Positions 8,485 through 17,362 are shown, numbered from the stretch's first letter. The stretch: DNA of 64,000 nucleotides from Kordia sp050633145 (GCF_050633145.1 NZ_JBOEFY010000040.1:124001-188000), one strand, 5' to 3'. Notes: generated by a model from the letters alone, not told the origin. Program-made: numbers and translations.

Positions 8485-9312
8485 ATGACAAATATACTTT
8501 TACCAACCGATTTTTCAGCAAATGCTTTAAGTGCTATTAATTATATTTTAAAGCTTTACCAACATGAAGCTTGTACATTTTACTTATTAAATTCTGCGAA
8601 TGTAAAAACGTCTCGAATCTCTAGTTTTTCCAATAAACTTTTGGCTACAATGCTTGATAACGCGAAAGCAGATGTTTTAAAGTTAAAAGAACAATTAGAA
8701 AGTACAAATACAAATAGTAATCATCATTTTGAAATAATTGTAAGCTTAAAAAGCTTAGATGACGCTATTGAAATTTGTGTACAAAAGTATGCTATTGATT
8801 TGGTGGCGATGGGAACAAAAGGTGCTACTGGCGCAAAAGAAATTTTGTTTGGAAGTAATACAACCAAGATTTTTAAGAAAGTAAAAAACTGTCCTATTTT
8901 GGCAATTCCAAATGATTATGAATTTACAACACCAGAGCAGATTGCTTTCCCGAGTGATTTTAATAGATATTGCGATGCAAAAGAGCTGCATTATTTGAAA
9001 AAATTAGCAGACTTATACGATTCTAAAATTAGAATAATTCATATCAATGAAAAAGAACTCTTGAACGAAAATCAAGAGAATAACTTAACTACTTTAAAAG
9101 AATATTTACGAAATCATAAACATAGTTTTCATTTAATTCCTAGTTATGCGAGTAAAGAAACTAGTATTCATGACTTCATTGAAGAACTAGGAATTGATAT
9201 GCTTGCTATGGTAAACTATTCGCACAGTTTTATTGATAGTATTTTACGAGAACCTGTAATTAAGAAGATTGCTTTTCACTTAAAAGTTCCTTTTTTAGTT
9301 ATTCCTGAGTAA
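8485..9312 (+). CDS. Universal stress protein, tandem UspA domains (3 of 4)
   Basis: This 275-residue paralogue starts MTNILLPTDFSANAL and has the intact nucleotide-binding motif MGTKGATGAKEILFGSN in the first Usp domain. The second domain begins around IAFPSDFNRY and is degenerate, as in the neighbours. It has no Crp-type palindrome of its own in the 48-base upstream gap and so probably shares the promoter of gene 2. Usp proteins of this layout usually respond to energy or oxygen limitation; the specific partner is not visible. Confidence 0.92.
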   Translation: MTNILLPTDFSANALSAINYILKLYQHEACTFYLLNSANVKTSRISSFSNKLLATMLDNAKADVLKLKEQLESTNTNSNHHFEIIVSLKSLDDAIEICVQKYAIDLVAMGTKGATGAKEILFGSNTTKIFKKVKNCPILAIPNDYEFTTPEQIAFPSDFNRYCDAKELHYLKKLADLYDSKIRIIHINEKELLNENQENNLTTLKEYLRNHKHSFHLIPSYASKETSIHDFIEELGIDMLAMVNYSHSFIDSILREPVIKKIAFHLKVPFLVIPE

Positions 9313-9314
9313 GC

Positions 9315-9357
9315 TGACAAATGTCATAGTAATTCACCGTTTATCACTGTACTTTTA
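9315..9357 (+). promoter_or_regulatory. Crp/Fnr-type site plus -7-like element upstream of fourth usp gene
   Basis: TGAC-AAAT-GTCA spans 9315-9326 (centre 9320.5). TACTTTTA follows at 9350-9357, 29.5 bp from the centre, the same distance as at the two other usp promoters. The sequence ACTGTACTTTTAA is identical to that at the 7525 promoter. Confidence 0.72.
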
Positions 9358-9381
9358 ATACATAATCAAAAAAAAATCACC

Positions 9382-10230
9382 ATGAAACGTAAAATATTAG
9401 TACCTACCGATTTTTCTAAAAATGCTTGGTTTGCCTTAAAATATGCAACACGATTATATGTTGATGACGAATGTGATTTTTATCTTTTAAATGTGTTTTC
9501 TGCTAGTAAAAACCTGACAACAAGTTTATTTACCATGGTAGAAGGAAGTGAAGCATATGAAAGCGTAAAAGACGCTTCGGAGAAAGAGTTGAACAAAATT
9601 GTTGACCTTTTAAAAGTAAGTGAAGAAGATAATGTAAAACATACGTATCATATCATTTCTTCATTTAATGATGTTGTAGAAGCCATTAAAGATATTGTAG
9701 AGAAAAAAGATATCGAAATTGTTGTGATGGGAACAAAAGGAGAAACCAATAATCACAAAGCCGTATACGGAAGTACTGCAATTAAAACAATGGAGAAAGT
9801 TAGAAATTGTCCTGTGTTGGCAGTTCCTGAAAATGCTCCGCATACACTTCCTAAAGAAATTGTATTTCCAACAGATTATACCTCAAGTTTTAAGAGAAGA
9901 GAGCTGCAATACTTAACCGATATCGCTAAAAAATGCAATGCAACTATTGCCGTTTTACATATTTCTGATAAAGAATTAAACAAACAGCAAAAAGAACAAC
10001 AAAAGTTGTTAGAAGAAATTTTTCAAGAAAACAACTATTCATTTCACTATTTGCCATTGCATTCTATCAATGATGCTGTTGAAATTTTTGTTGAAAGCAG
10101 AGATAGTGATATGGTAGCATTCATTAATAAGAAACACTCCTTTTTTGATAGCATTTTCACAAATCCGTTGGTAAAAGAAGTTACTTTTTATAAAGTCCCA
10201 GTATTAGTGTTGCATGATTTAAAAAACTAA
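9382..10230 (+). CDS. Universal stress protein, tandem UspA domains (4 of 4)
   Basis: This 282-residue paralogue starts MKRKILVPTDFSKNAW. The first Usp domain keeps the G-x2-G-x9-G-S pattern (MGTKGETNNHKAVYGST); the second begins around IVFPTDYTSSF and is degenerate. Just 13 bases separate it from the next small gene, so genes from here to about 12.46 kb probably form one operon under the 9315 promoter. The four usp genes are about equally long and in tandem, indicating repeated local duplication. Confidence 0.92.
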   Translation: MKRKILVPTDFSKNAWFALKYATRLYVDDECDFYLLNVFSASKNLTTSLFTMVEGSEAYESVKDASEKELNKIVDLLKVSEEDNVKHTYHIISSFNDVVEAIKDIVEKKDIEIVVMGTKGETNNHKAVYGSTAIKTMEKVRNCPVLAVPENAPHTLPKEIVFPTDYTSSFKRRELQYLTDIAKKCNATIAVLHISDKELNKQQKEQQKLLEEIFQENNYSFHYLPLHSINDAVEIFVESRDSDMVAFINKKHSFFDSIFTNPLVKEVTFYKVPVLVLHDLKN

Positions 10231-10243
10231 AAACCTAGAAATT

Positions 10244-10651
10244 ATGAAGAAAACAGGAATATGGTTAGATAAAAATAAAGCACTTATTGTAACCTTAGAA
10301 AATCAGCAAGAAACATTACAAAGTATAGATTCAAATATTGAACATTTTCGCCCACATGGCGGTTCTGGTTCACGCTTAAAAGGCGGTCCGCAAGATGTTA
10401 TCCAAGACAGTAAATTTTTGGAACGCGAAAAGCAACAAATGAAACTCTACTTTAAAGAAATAGCTACCAGAATTACCGATATAGATGCTTTAGCAATTTT
10501 TGGTCCTGCGGGAACAAATGAAAAATTTGCCAAAGAGTTACAAGAACATTACAAAACAGTAAGCTCTAAAATTAAAGGCATTCGCAAAGCAGATAGCATG
10601 ACAGATAACCAAGTAAAAGCCTTGGTGCGCGATTTTTTTAACTCCAACTAA
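10244..10651 (+). CDS. Small eRF1-domain-like protein of unknown function
   Basis: This 135-residue soluble protein starts MKKTGIWLDKNKALIV, has a central HFRPHGGSGSRLKGG and a part with LAIFGPAGTNEKFAKEL that resembles the central domain of archaeo-eukaryotic release-factor-like (eRF1/Pelota, baeRF) proteins. The family resemblance is from memory and not tested. Members of that superfamily include ribosome-associated stress or hibernation factors, which would fit its place in a usp operon. It lacks the other release-factor domains. Spacing to both neighbours is short (13 and 27 bases). Confidence 0.55.
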   Translation: MKKTGIWLDKNKALIVTLENQQETLQSIDSNIEHFRPHGGSGSRLKGGPQDVIQDSKFLEREKQQMKLYFKEIATRITDIDALAIFGPAGTNEKFAKELQEHYKTVSSKIKGIRKADSMTDNQVKALVRDFFNSN

Positions 10652-10678
10652 TTTTGTAAAACATATACCCTATTTATC

Positions 10679-11131
10679 ATGAAAACAATACAAACTACTA
10701 CAAAATATATTGAATGGATTAGCGCAGAAGATATGCATACAAACTCGTTACATTGGTTGTCACAGTTGCGCTTTATAAAAGATGAACATCATTTCTTTGA
10801 ACACTTAATATCCTCTTTTTCAACTGATTTACAAGAGTTAGATATTTTTTCTAGCGATAAAGAAATCATTGACGTTCTTAATAGATCGTATAGGAATACA
10901 GCTCGACTTATTGATACTATCGTAAAACACGAAAAAGAACTTACGATTATGATTGATGAAATAGACCAGCTAGAAGATGAGAAAAAATACAAGGAAACAC
11001 ACCGAGAGTTAAGCCTGGAAATGGATGCTTTTTTACAAGAATATCGTGCGTTAAAAACACAATTATTCAACATTATTAAAGGCATAAAAAAAGAAAACAA
11101 ACTACGCTCTTTGTTTGATAAAAATCATTAA
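10679..11131 (+). CDS. Helical cytosolic protein of unknown function
   Basis: This 150-residue protein is predicted mostly alpha-helical from its composition (many Glu, Lys, Leu, Ile with few Gly and Pro) and probably forms a coiled coil in its second half (ELTIMIDEIDQLEDEKKYKE). No signal peptide, membrane segment or catalytic motif is visible, and I do not recognise the family. It lies inside the usp operon with 27 and 10 base gaps, suggesting coexpression in the stress response. Confidence 0.7.
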   Translation: MKTIQTTTKYIEWISAEDMHTNSLHWLSQLRFIKDEHHFFEHLISSFSTDLQELDIFSSDKEIIDVLNRSYRNTARLIDTIVKHEKELTIMIDEIDQLEDEKKYKETHRELSLEMDAFLQEYRALKTQLFNIIKGIKKENKLRSLFDKNH

Positions 11132-11141
11132 ATAAACGACT

Positions 11142-11819
11142 ATGAAACGTATACTCTTTACCCTATTTATAAGTGTATTTCTCTTAACAGGATGTGCTAC
11201 AACGCAGTTAGTTGATCATTGGAAGAATCCAAGTATTGATCGCTACGAACCACAAAAAGTATTGATCGTTGGGTTGACCTCTAATGTAAAAGCACGTGAA
11301 AAGTTTGAAAAAAAACTTAAAGAAGAATTGGAATCTCGCGGCAGTGAAGCAGTGACAAGTTTGACCATTTTTGATCCTTCTTTGCGAACAGAAAAAATGA
11401 CAACAGAAGAAATAAAAGCTATTGAAAATAAACTTATTGAAGATGGTTTTGACACTATTTTGTTGACTAAAATTATTGGTGTAGAAGATAAAATTCAATA
11501 CAAGCAAAATTATCATGGATATGACGAAACGTATCGAAAGTTTAGCAATGAATATTTAATGTATCAAGATATTTATTACAATCCCGAATATTACGATTCG
11601 TATACTATATATCATTCGGAAACGTCAATGTATTGTATTTGTCCAACAAAAGATAGAGAATTACTTTGGAAAGGATATATCGATATTGTAGATCCTACTT
11701 CTATTGAAGAATCTGTAAACGATTATGTGTATATGGCAATTGCCGTGTTGGAGCGCGAACAGCTTATTAAATCAAAAACACCGCCTAAAAAAGAAGACAA
11801 AGAAGAATTGATCAATTAA
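11142..11819 (+). CDS. Lipoprotein, DUF4136-like (paralogue 1)
   Basis: The 225-residue product has a lipoprotein signal, MKRILFTLFISVFLLTGC, with Cys18 as the lipidation site, followed by HWKNPSIDRYEPQKVLIVGL. It resembles envelope lipoproteins with DUF4136-like folds, though this is a weak family call. A second homologous lipoprotein follows directly. Both end with a segment of the type D(P/I)TSI/NIAEA...DDYV and EREQLI/KEQLI. The location at the end of a usp operon suggests an envelope-stress role, which is inference. Confidence 0.75.
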   Translation: MKRILFTLFISVFLLTGCATTQLVDHWKNPSIDRYEPQKVLIVGLTSNVKAREKFEKKLKEELESRGSEAVTSLTIFDPSLRTEKMTTEEIKAIENKLIEDGFDTILLTKIIGVEDKIQYKQNYHGYDETYRKFSNEYLMYQDIYYNPEYYDSYTIYHSETSMYCICPTKDRELLWKGYIDIVDPTSIEESVNDYVYMAIAVLEREQLIKSKTPPKKEDKEELIN

Positions 11820-11829
11820 CTTGAAACGT

Positions 11830-12465
11830 ATGAAACCATTTTCCATCCTATGCATCTTATTACTTATTCCGAGCTGTTCTTCTATTAAAAAAAGTGAAAG
11901 TTGGAGAAATCCGGCGTTTACTGATTTTAACCCAAAGAATGTATTAGTCGTTGGTGTTACGCCCGATTTTGAAGCTAGAAGTAATTTTGAATTTGTATTA
12001 GCCAGAGAGTTAAACGCACGTAATATTAACGCAATACAAAGCACCGTTGTTTTTGAAAAATTATTTCAAGATGCTACACAAACCGAAGCTGAGATTGAAA
12101 CACAAATCAATCAGTTACTAACAGTTGGATATGATACGGTATTGGTTTCTGCTGTAAAAGGCATGCAAGAAAACGAATCGAGAAGTGGCGCTTCTCCAAA
12201 GTTTGATTATAATTTACAGCGTTTTCTGGGTGGTTATTTAGCTTCTCGCGATGATTATTTTAATCAGGACGATTATAAAAAGTACAAAGTGTTTTATGTA
12301 GAAACTTCTATATATAACTTGAAAGAAGGCGAAGATAAATCGTTGGTTTGGTCTAGTAGTTATACTATTATTGATCCTACTAATATTGCTGAAGCAACAG
12401 ACGATTATGTTAAAATGATTGTAAAATCTATGGAAAAAGAGCAATTGATTTCTAAGAAGAGATAA
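11830..12465 (+). CDS. Lipoprotein, DUF4136-like (paralogue 2)
   Basis: This is a paralogue of the preceding gene with the lipobox LLLIPSC in its signal peptide and SWRNPAFTDFNPKNVLVVGV at the mature start. The frame also allows a TTG start at 11821 immediately after the previous stop; I chose the ATG at 11830 because it gives a normal lipoprotein signal (MKPFSILCILLLIPSC). The C-terminal part (DPTNIAEATDDYVKMIV) matches its neighbour. It is the last gene of the + strand operon and is followed by a hairpin terminator. Confidence 0.75.
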   Translation: MKPFSILCILLLIPSCSSIKKSESWRNPAFTDFNPKNVLVVGVTPDFEARSNFEFVLARELNARNINAIQSTVVFEKLFQDATQTEAEIETQINQLLTVGYDTVLVSAVKGMQENESRSGASPKFDYNLQRFLGGYLASRDDYFNQDDYKKYKVFYVETSIYNLKEGEDKSLVWSSSYTIIDPTNIAEATDDYVKMIVKSMEKEQLISKKR

Positions 12466-12494
12466 ACATCCAAAAACAAAATGTCCTAAAACAA

Positions 12495-12529
12495 CAAAAG
12501 CTTCCCGCACCCGAGAAGCTTTTGTTTTG
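12495..12529. terminator. Probable bidirectional terminator between convergent units
   Basis: CAAAAGCTTC (12495-12504) pairs with GAAGCTTTTG (12515-12524) across a 10-base loop. T-rich sequence follows on the + strand and A-rich sequence precedes it, so it could end transcription in both directions between the stress operon and the NRPS locus. Confidence 0.75.
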
Positions 12530-12818
12530 TGAAACCCCAATTTTATTGGTGACTTCTTCAAACACAACACTAGAAAACCATTCACACCTGAATGATCATC
12601 ATTTTATTTTTTGAACTGCACTACACATTAGAAACTTATAAAACTTATGAACAACTATTGTGTTCTAATGCATAATGCAGATTTTAAAAAATAGCATGCA
12701 AGTATCCGTTCCAACACAGCGTACCGCGTTAGATTGCATCTTTTTTTCTACTATTTTTTGAGATGATTCGAATTGATAGGAAATATGTATTCGAATCTGG
12801 GTATTATTGTATAATTGC
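12530..12818. other. Intergenic region between convergent operons
   Basis: I see no convincing gene. It contains a small palindrome ATGATCAT (12592-12599), a TTTTTTGAACTGCAC string that partly resembles the usp promoters but lacks the required half-site spacing, and an imperfect repeat ATGCAA...TTGCAT before a T-run near 12740. Short open frames here look like chance. Confidence 0.5.
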
Positions 12819-13511
12819 TTACACCAATGCCATACTAGCTTCTGGTGCAATGCATACTTCTTTCAACTGTACTTTTTCATCAAAAGTAGGCTCATTTTGT
12901 TGAGAAGCATTTTTCTTAAGTGCTACGTAGCACGCATAATTCATGTCTAAAAAGATTTCTTTAAGTACATATGAATTATTTTCTATTTGCGTCATTTCTT
13001 CTTTGATTTCAAAGCTTTTTAATGGAATAGATAAACCTCTTCCATCAGCTTTAATGACAGCTTCCTTCTTTGTCCAATACTTGTAAAATGCATCTTCTTT
13101 TTTAGATGAATTTACAACTTCTTGCCATTCATAAGGAGTCATGTAATCTTTGAAATCATTAATGTTTACAGGCGCAATTTCTTCTATATCAACTCCCATA
13201 TCAGCTCCGTCTGATAAGACACAAATTGCCATATCTTTTGAGTGTGAGATGTTAAATTTTAGATCATGGTCTTTAAAATACGGCTTTCTAAATTGTGTAT
13301 ACGCAATCTCTAACATGTCTGCATATTGCGGAAACTTGGTTTTAATTCCATGTTCCAATAATAAACGTCCAAGAAGCGATAATTGTGCATCTTTCCAATT
13401 ACGAAAACGAAGTATTTTTTCACGATAGCTTTGTGGTAACACTGGTAAATACTTACGCAACAAAGCATTGTGATTTTCTTCTGATGTATATGTATAAAAT
13501 ATGTGTATCAT
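12819..13511 (-). CDS. 4'-phosphopantetheinyl transferase, Sfp type
   Basis: This 230-residue protein carries the Sfp-type motifs MGVDIEEI (metal-binding Asp and Glu) and FYKYWTKKEAVIKADGRGL, plus LKFNISHSKD. It transfers phosphopantetheine from CoA to the carrier-domain serines of the NRPS proteins encoded upstream. It is the last gene of the long - strand cluster, six bases after the preceding ATP-grasp-like gene, which supports a dedicated role in activating these synthetases. Length matches the usual 220-240 residues of the family. Confidence 0.95.
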   Translation of the reverse strand: MIHIFYTYTSEENHNALLRKYLPVLPQSYREKILRFRNWKDAQLSLLGRLLLEHGIKTKFPQYADMLEIAYTQFRKPYFKDHDLKFNISHSKDMAICVLSDGADMGVDIEEIAPVNINDFKDYMTPYEWQEVVNSSKKEDAFYKYWTKKEAVIKADGRGLSIPLKSFEIKEEMTQIENNSYVLKEIFLDMNYACYVALKKNASQQNEPTFDEKVQLKEVCIAPEASMALV

Positions 13512-13517
13512 GACTAG

Positions 13518-14912
13518 TTATTTTTTTAATTCATAAACAATAGCTACAACAGCGCCTCTAGCGCAGTTTATAATACCAACGTCTGTTTTTACTTCCGAAA
13601 CTCGGGCGCAAACGCCTCCATAATTATCTCCAAAGCCAAATGAACCCCATACTATTTTATGGTCTGTCCATTCTTTTTGAAGGTTTGGAGCTAAGTAATC
13701 GATCGATTCATTAAATTCTTGTGCTAAGAAATTTTTCTCTGAAAATGCAAGTTGTATTGCTTTTTCCCATTCTTCATTGGTAGCAAACTTCCCAACAAAC
13801 ACATCTATTCCTTGATAACCCATGGCATCTTTGATAACCATTTGTTCTTTATGTGTTCTCAATACATCTTCTACAGATTGTGTTTTTCCTGCGTACTGTA
13901 CTTGTTTATGAACTATTTCTGACGACCATGGAATGTGATTTAAAATCAGCGCATTGTCTTCTTCCGAAAATGCTTTTTCTTCTGCTAACGATCGTAATAT
14001 TTCTAGGTTTCGTTTATCTTCAGTCATTCCATGCGTAAGGTTGTCTGGAAAATAAATTTCATCCATAATAAAAGCTCTAAATACGTCTGGCGGAATTGGG
14101 TCATCAATTTCTGTTTTAAAGGCTATGACACTGTGCATTGGTTTATCGCCACAGTACAATCTTCCATTCTTCATAACTAACGAAGAATATTTTCCTGTAT
14201 GCGAACGACCTTTCAATCCTCTTTTAGCTAGTTCTTTATTTAATAAGTTGTCAAAAAATGATAAAACTTCTTTTTTATTTTCATCACTATCAATATGTCC
14301 AACACCAAAAAACACATTAGCTTCACTATCAGTAGGTTTGATGTGCTTCATAATGCTATCAACTAAAAACTCAATGTAAACAGCCTGTGTGTCAGGTGAT
14401 TCATATTTAGAAGCTGTTACAGGATCGTTTAGTTGTGGATGATATTGTCTAATCATCTCTTCTAAAACCTGTACTTGCCAACCTCCAATGGTAGAGCCTA
14501 CATTGACTTCAATTAGTTTAAAGCCACCTTCGGAATACATCAAATCTAATCTGCATCCTACATCTACATTTTTACTATGACAAAGCATTGCAAATTGTGC
14601 AAGCATTTCGTCTCCGTTAAAATAGTAGTCTGCAATGCGCTTTTGATCATTTTTAAAGTACAATTCTGGAATGCGTTTTATTAATCTTGGAATGCGAGCC
14701 GAGAGTTTTTTTACTGTATCTATCTTATCTTCTTCAAGAATGATAGGCCACGCACCAACTGAATACTGAAAGTTATCCAAGATTTTTGGTAAATCGTGAT
14801 CTTTTGGTTTTATAAGTACTGGAGTGTCTTTAACACGACTCCATTCAAACTCTTCATGTCTTCCTGCTAAAATTGTGTTTTTTATTTTTGGTTCTATAAC
14901 TATTTGTTCCAT
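13518..14912 (-). CDS. Circularly permuted ATP-grasp-like protein (paralogue B)
   Basis: This 464-residue protein is paralogous to the gene at 15937-17328. Features reminiscent of circularly permuted ATP-grasp ligases are CRLDLMYSEGGFKLIEVNVGS (an R-x-D...E-x-N metal-binding pattern), KDAMGYQGIDVFVG (a Lys and Gly-rich nucleotide loop) and FLAQEF, followed by WGSFGFGDNYGGVCARVSE near the C-terminus. ATP-grasp enzymes form amide or ester bonds via acyl phosphate. The family call is from motif memory. It sits between the CmcI-like gene (42 bases upstream in the operon) and the PPTase. A role in making a building block, capping the peptide or modifying the GG peptides is possible but unproven. 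Confidence 0.6.
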   Translation of the reverse strand: MEQIVIEPKIKNTILAGRHEEFEWSRVKDTPVLIKPKDHDLPKILDNFQYSVGAWPIILEEDKIDTVKKLSARIPRLIKRIPELYFKNDQKRIADYYFNGDEMLAQFAMLCHSKNVDVGCRLDLMYSEGGFKLIEVNVGSTIGGWQVQVLEEMIRQYHPQLNDPVTASKYESPDTQAVYIEFLVDSIMKHIKPTDSEANVFFGVGHIDSDENKKEVLSFFDNLLNKELAKRGLKGRSHTGKYSSLVMKNGRLYCGDKPMHSVIAFKTEIDDPIPPDVFRAFIMDEIYFPDNLTHGMTEDKRNLEILRSLAEEKAFSEEDNALILNHIPWSSEIVHKQVQYAGKTQSVEDVLRTHKEQMVIKDAMGYQGIDVFVGKFATNEEWEKAIQLAFSEKNFLAQEFNESIDYLAPNLQKEWTDHKIVWGSFGFGDNYGGVCARVSEVKTDVGIINCARGAVVAIVYELKK

Positions 14913-14954
14913 GGTATTTTTTTTAAAATGTCTAGTGTGTTGTTTGTTTTATTG

Positions 14955-15905
14955 CTATTTCATTTTTCGAAAGATTGAATCGAAAGAGCAGGTTACATTA
15001 TGACCAAAAAAGTCGCAATATTCTGCATCTACCAAATAGCTTTCGTCTGTATCTTTTAAGAAGCGATCTATTTCATCTTGCTTACTTTCACTGTCTTCTA
15101 CAATGAGGTAATCTCCTTCTTTCATTAAAGAATGAAAATGTTGTAAGACTCCATATACGTTTACATGCGCGTCCTCAACGATTAACCAAGGATGTGGCAT
15201 TTTTTCTAAAATTTTTGTCTTCATGACCTTTTCAATTTCGTTGCAATCGCCTTGTAAAAAAGTCACGTCGTTGTATTTTATTTGTGGTGCGATAATGTCA
15301 AATGAAATAATTTTGCTTTCCACGCCATACGATTTCATTAAGTCTGCCATCCAAACAGCGCTTCCACCAGTTCCCGATCCTATTTCAATGATTGTTCTTG
15401 GTTTTAATTCCCACATTAACATTTGATACATTGCCAAGTCATAAACTGTTTTGAAAAGAATTTCATCTTTCCATTTTAAACATTCAAAACGTCCTTGACT
15501 CATTGTAAACATTGCATCTCTCCCTGGTTTTTTAAGAAAATTTACATCCAAGTCTGTTTGTAGCATTTCATTAGGCTTCACACGTACATCATATGGAACA
15601 TAACGCCCATAATACCAATTGATCATTTGCGATATAAATGCTTCAATTCCTTCACGTGACGCAAAGTTTTCCATGATACTTATAATGCTTTGTATGTCTT
15701 TGTCCCATGGAATGGAAGAAATATTCATGGAGAAAAGTGTTAATCCATCTTTTATGATATGATCATAAAATGTAGGTACGTTTCCTTGCTCTTGTAATTT
15801 TTTTGCCCATGCATTGGAAAACTCTTCATAGATTAATCGTAAAGTTGATCCGTCAAGATTTTCAATAACTCTTTGGGTATTTGATGTAATTTCGATAGTT
15901 TCCAT
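14955..15905 (-). CDS. CmcI-family SAM-dependent methyltransferase / hydroxylase-like protein
   Basis: This 316-residue protein has a class I SAM-binding motif, IIEIGSGTGGSAVWMADLM, followed by IISFDI, FLQGDCNEI, LIVEDAHVNVYGVL and GDYLIVEDSES. This order of acidic motifs is characteristic of the cephalosporin hydroxylase / rhamnosyl O-methyltransferase (CmcI) family, whose proven members mostly act as O-methyltransferases. It is flanked on both sides by ATP-grasp-like paralogues, 31 and 42 bases away, and therefore likely acts with them on the same intermediate. The substrate is not evident. Confidence 0.75.
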   Translation of the reverse strand: METIEITSNTQRVIENLDGSTLRLIYEEFSNAWAKKLQEQGNVPTFYDHIIKDGLTLFSMNISSIPWDKDIQSIISIMENFASREGIEAFISQMINWYYGRYVPYDVRVKPNEMLQTDLDVNFLKKPGRDAMFTMSQGRFECLKWKDEILFKTVYDLAMYQMLMWELKPRTIIEIGSGTGGSAVWMADLMKSYGVESKIISFDIIAPQIKYNDVTFLQGDCNEIEKVMKTKILEKMPHPWLIVEDAHVNVYGVLQHFHSLMKEGDYLIVEDSESKQDEIDRFLKDTDESYLVDAEYCDFFGHNVTCSFDSIFRKMK

Positions 15906-15936
15906 TTTGTTTTTTTTAGTAGTTAGTTACATTTAC

Positions 15937-17328
15937 CTAAATGGTAAGTACTTGCGCTTTTGCTTGCTGTACTATTGCTTTTGGATGCGATTCATATACA
16001 ATCGCTTCTACTGCTCCTTTTGCCGAATTAATAACTCCAGAAGTATTTTTTAGCGCTGACATTCGTACCCATACACCTCCGTATGAGTTTCCAAAACCAA
16101 ATGAACCCCAAATAAGTTTGTGAGGTGACCATTGGTTCGTATCGTCGGGAGCAAGTAAGTCCATGGAATCACTAAATTCTTGTGCAATGTATTTTCCATG
16201 TGCTACTGCTTTTGCAATTGCTTCCTCCCATTCTTCTTGTGTTAAGTATTTACCAATGTATACATCGTTTCCTTGCATTCCATCAGCTACTTTCACTACA
16301 AATCCATCTTTATCTTGTTGAAGCATTGGTAGTAATGCTTGCGATTTTCCTTTGTAAACAACAGCTGCATCTTCTACAATTTCTGTCCAAGGAACATTTC
16401 TTAATATGAGTTCGTTGTCTTCTTGACTGAAAGCTTTGTCTTCTGCTAAGTGTCTTAGTAAACCTAAACATCGTTTGTCTCCTATGAACATGTTTCCTAA
16501 GTGATCTGGAAAGTATACCGTATCCATAAGCAATGCTCTGAATAAATCGGGAGTCATTTTTTTAAGACCTGTATCTAATATCAATACACTATGTATTACG
16601 GTATCGTTGTAATACAAGGCATTGTTTTTAAATTTCAATGATTCGATAGTATCAATAAATACATCGCCTTTTTTATTACTTCCTGCTAATTCATCGGTTA
16701 GTAAATTGTTATAGAATTTTCGTTCAATTTCTTTCCAAGTTTCATCTGCATCTTCTTTTCCTACTAGAAATACATTTACCTGATCGCCAACTTCTCCAAT
16801 TTCATCTACAATAAACTTCATATAGTAGTTTTGTGTTTGTCGCGTCTTGTATTCAAAACCTTTTGTTCCGTTAAGTTCATTATGTGTATGTTCCATTAAA
16901 GGTTCAAAATGTTGAAACTCCAATCCGCCAATAGCAGAACCAATGTTTGCTTCTAATACTTTAAAACCATCTGTTGTGTATGTAAGGTCTAGTCGACAAC
17001 TTACGGGCGTTTCTTTTTGCACACACATGATGAAGAATTCTGCAATTTGTTCGTCCCCTTGAAAGAAAAAATCTGCAATGCGTTTGGCATCATTTTTAAA
17101 ATATAGTTCTGGTACTTTGTTTAAGAGTTGCGGAATTCTGATACTTACGCGCTCCAATTCATCTGTCAAGCGTTCTGGCAATATAATTGGCCAAGATGAT
17201 ATTGGATATTTGAAGTCTCTAAAAAATTCTGGTACAAGTTCGTTATCTGGATTTAAGCGATAGGATAGATCTAGTTTTTCTTCTTTCATAAAACTATCAT
17301 AGCTATCAAATAAAATTGTGTTTTTCAT
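15937..17328 (-). CDS. Circularly permuted ATP-grasp-like protein (paralogue A)
   Basis: This paralogue of the 13518-14912 gene shares KNTIL near the N-terminus, WPIILPE, RIPQLLNKVPELYFKNDAKR, CRLDLTYTTDGFKVLEANIGS, KVADGMQGNDVYIGK and the end WGSFGFGNSYGGVWVRMS. The frame is open to an ATG at 17370. I prefer the ATG at 17328 (MKNTILFDS), because the upstream ATG lies within the arm of a strong hairpin and the extra 14 residues are not shared with the paralogue; this choice is uncertain. The protein probably uses ATP to activate a carboxylate. Its 464-residue sister and the intervening CmcI-like gene form a three-gene cassette. Confidence 0.6.
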   Translation of the reverse strand: MKNTILFDSYDSFMKEEKLDLSYRLNPDNELVPEFFRDFKYPISSWPIILPERLTDELERVSIRIPQLLNKVPELYFKNDAKRIADFFFQGDEQIAEFFIMCVQKETPVSCRLDLTYTTDGFKVLEANIGSAIGGLEFQHFEPLMEHTHNELNGTKGFEYKTRQTQNYYMKFIVDEIGEVGDQVNVFLVGKEDADETWKEIERKFYNNLLTDELAGSNKKGDVFIDTIESLKFKNNALYYNDTVIHSVLILDTGLKKMTPDLFRALLMDTVYFPDHLGNMFIGDKRCLGLLRHLAEDKAFSQEDNELILRNVPWTEIVEDAAVVYKGKSQALLPMLQQDKDGFVVKVADGMQGNDVYIGKYLTQEEWEEAIAKAVAHGKYIAQEFSDSMDLLAPDDTNQWSPHKLIWGSFGFGNSYGGVWVRMSALKNTSGVINSAKGAVEAIVYESHPKAIVQQAKAQVLTI

Positions 17329-17362
17329 TGTGTATAGTTTGATTGTTAATCTGTGAGTTGTA

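Noticed and set aside
12581..12630. A possible fourth usp-type promoter (TTTTTTGAACTGCAC and ATGATCAT)
   Set aside because: The half-sites are not in TGA-N6-TCA spacing, no -7 element follows at the right distance, and no + strand gene lies downstream.
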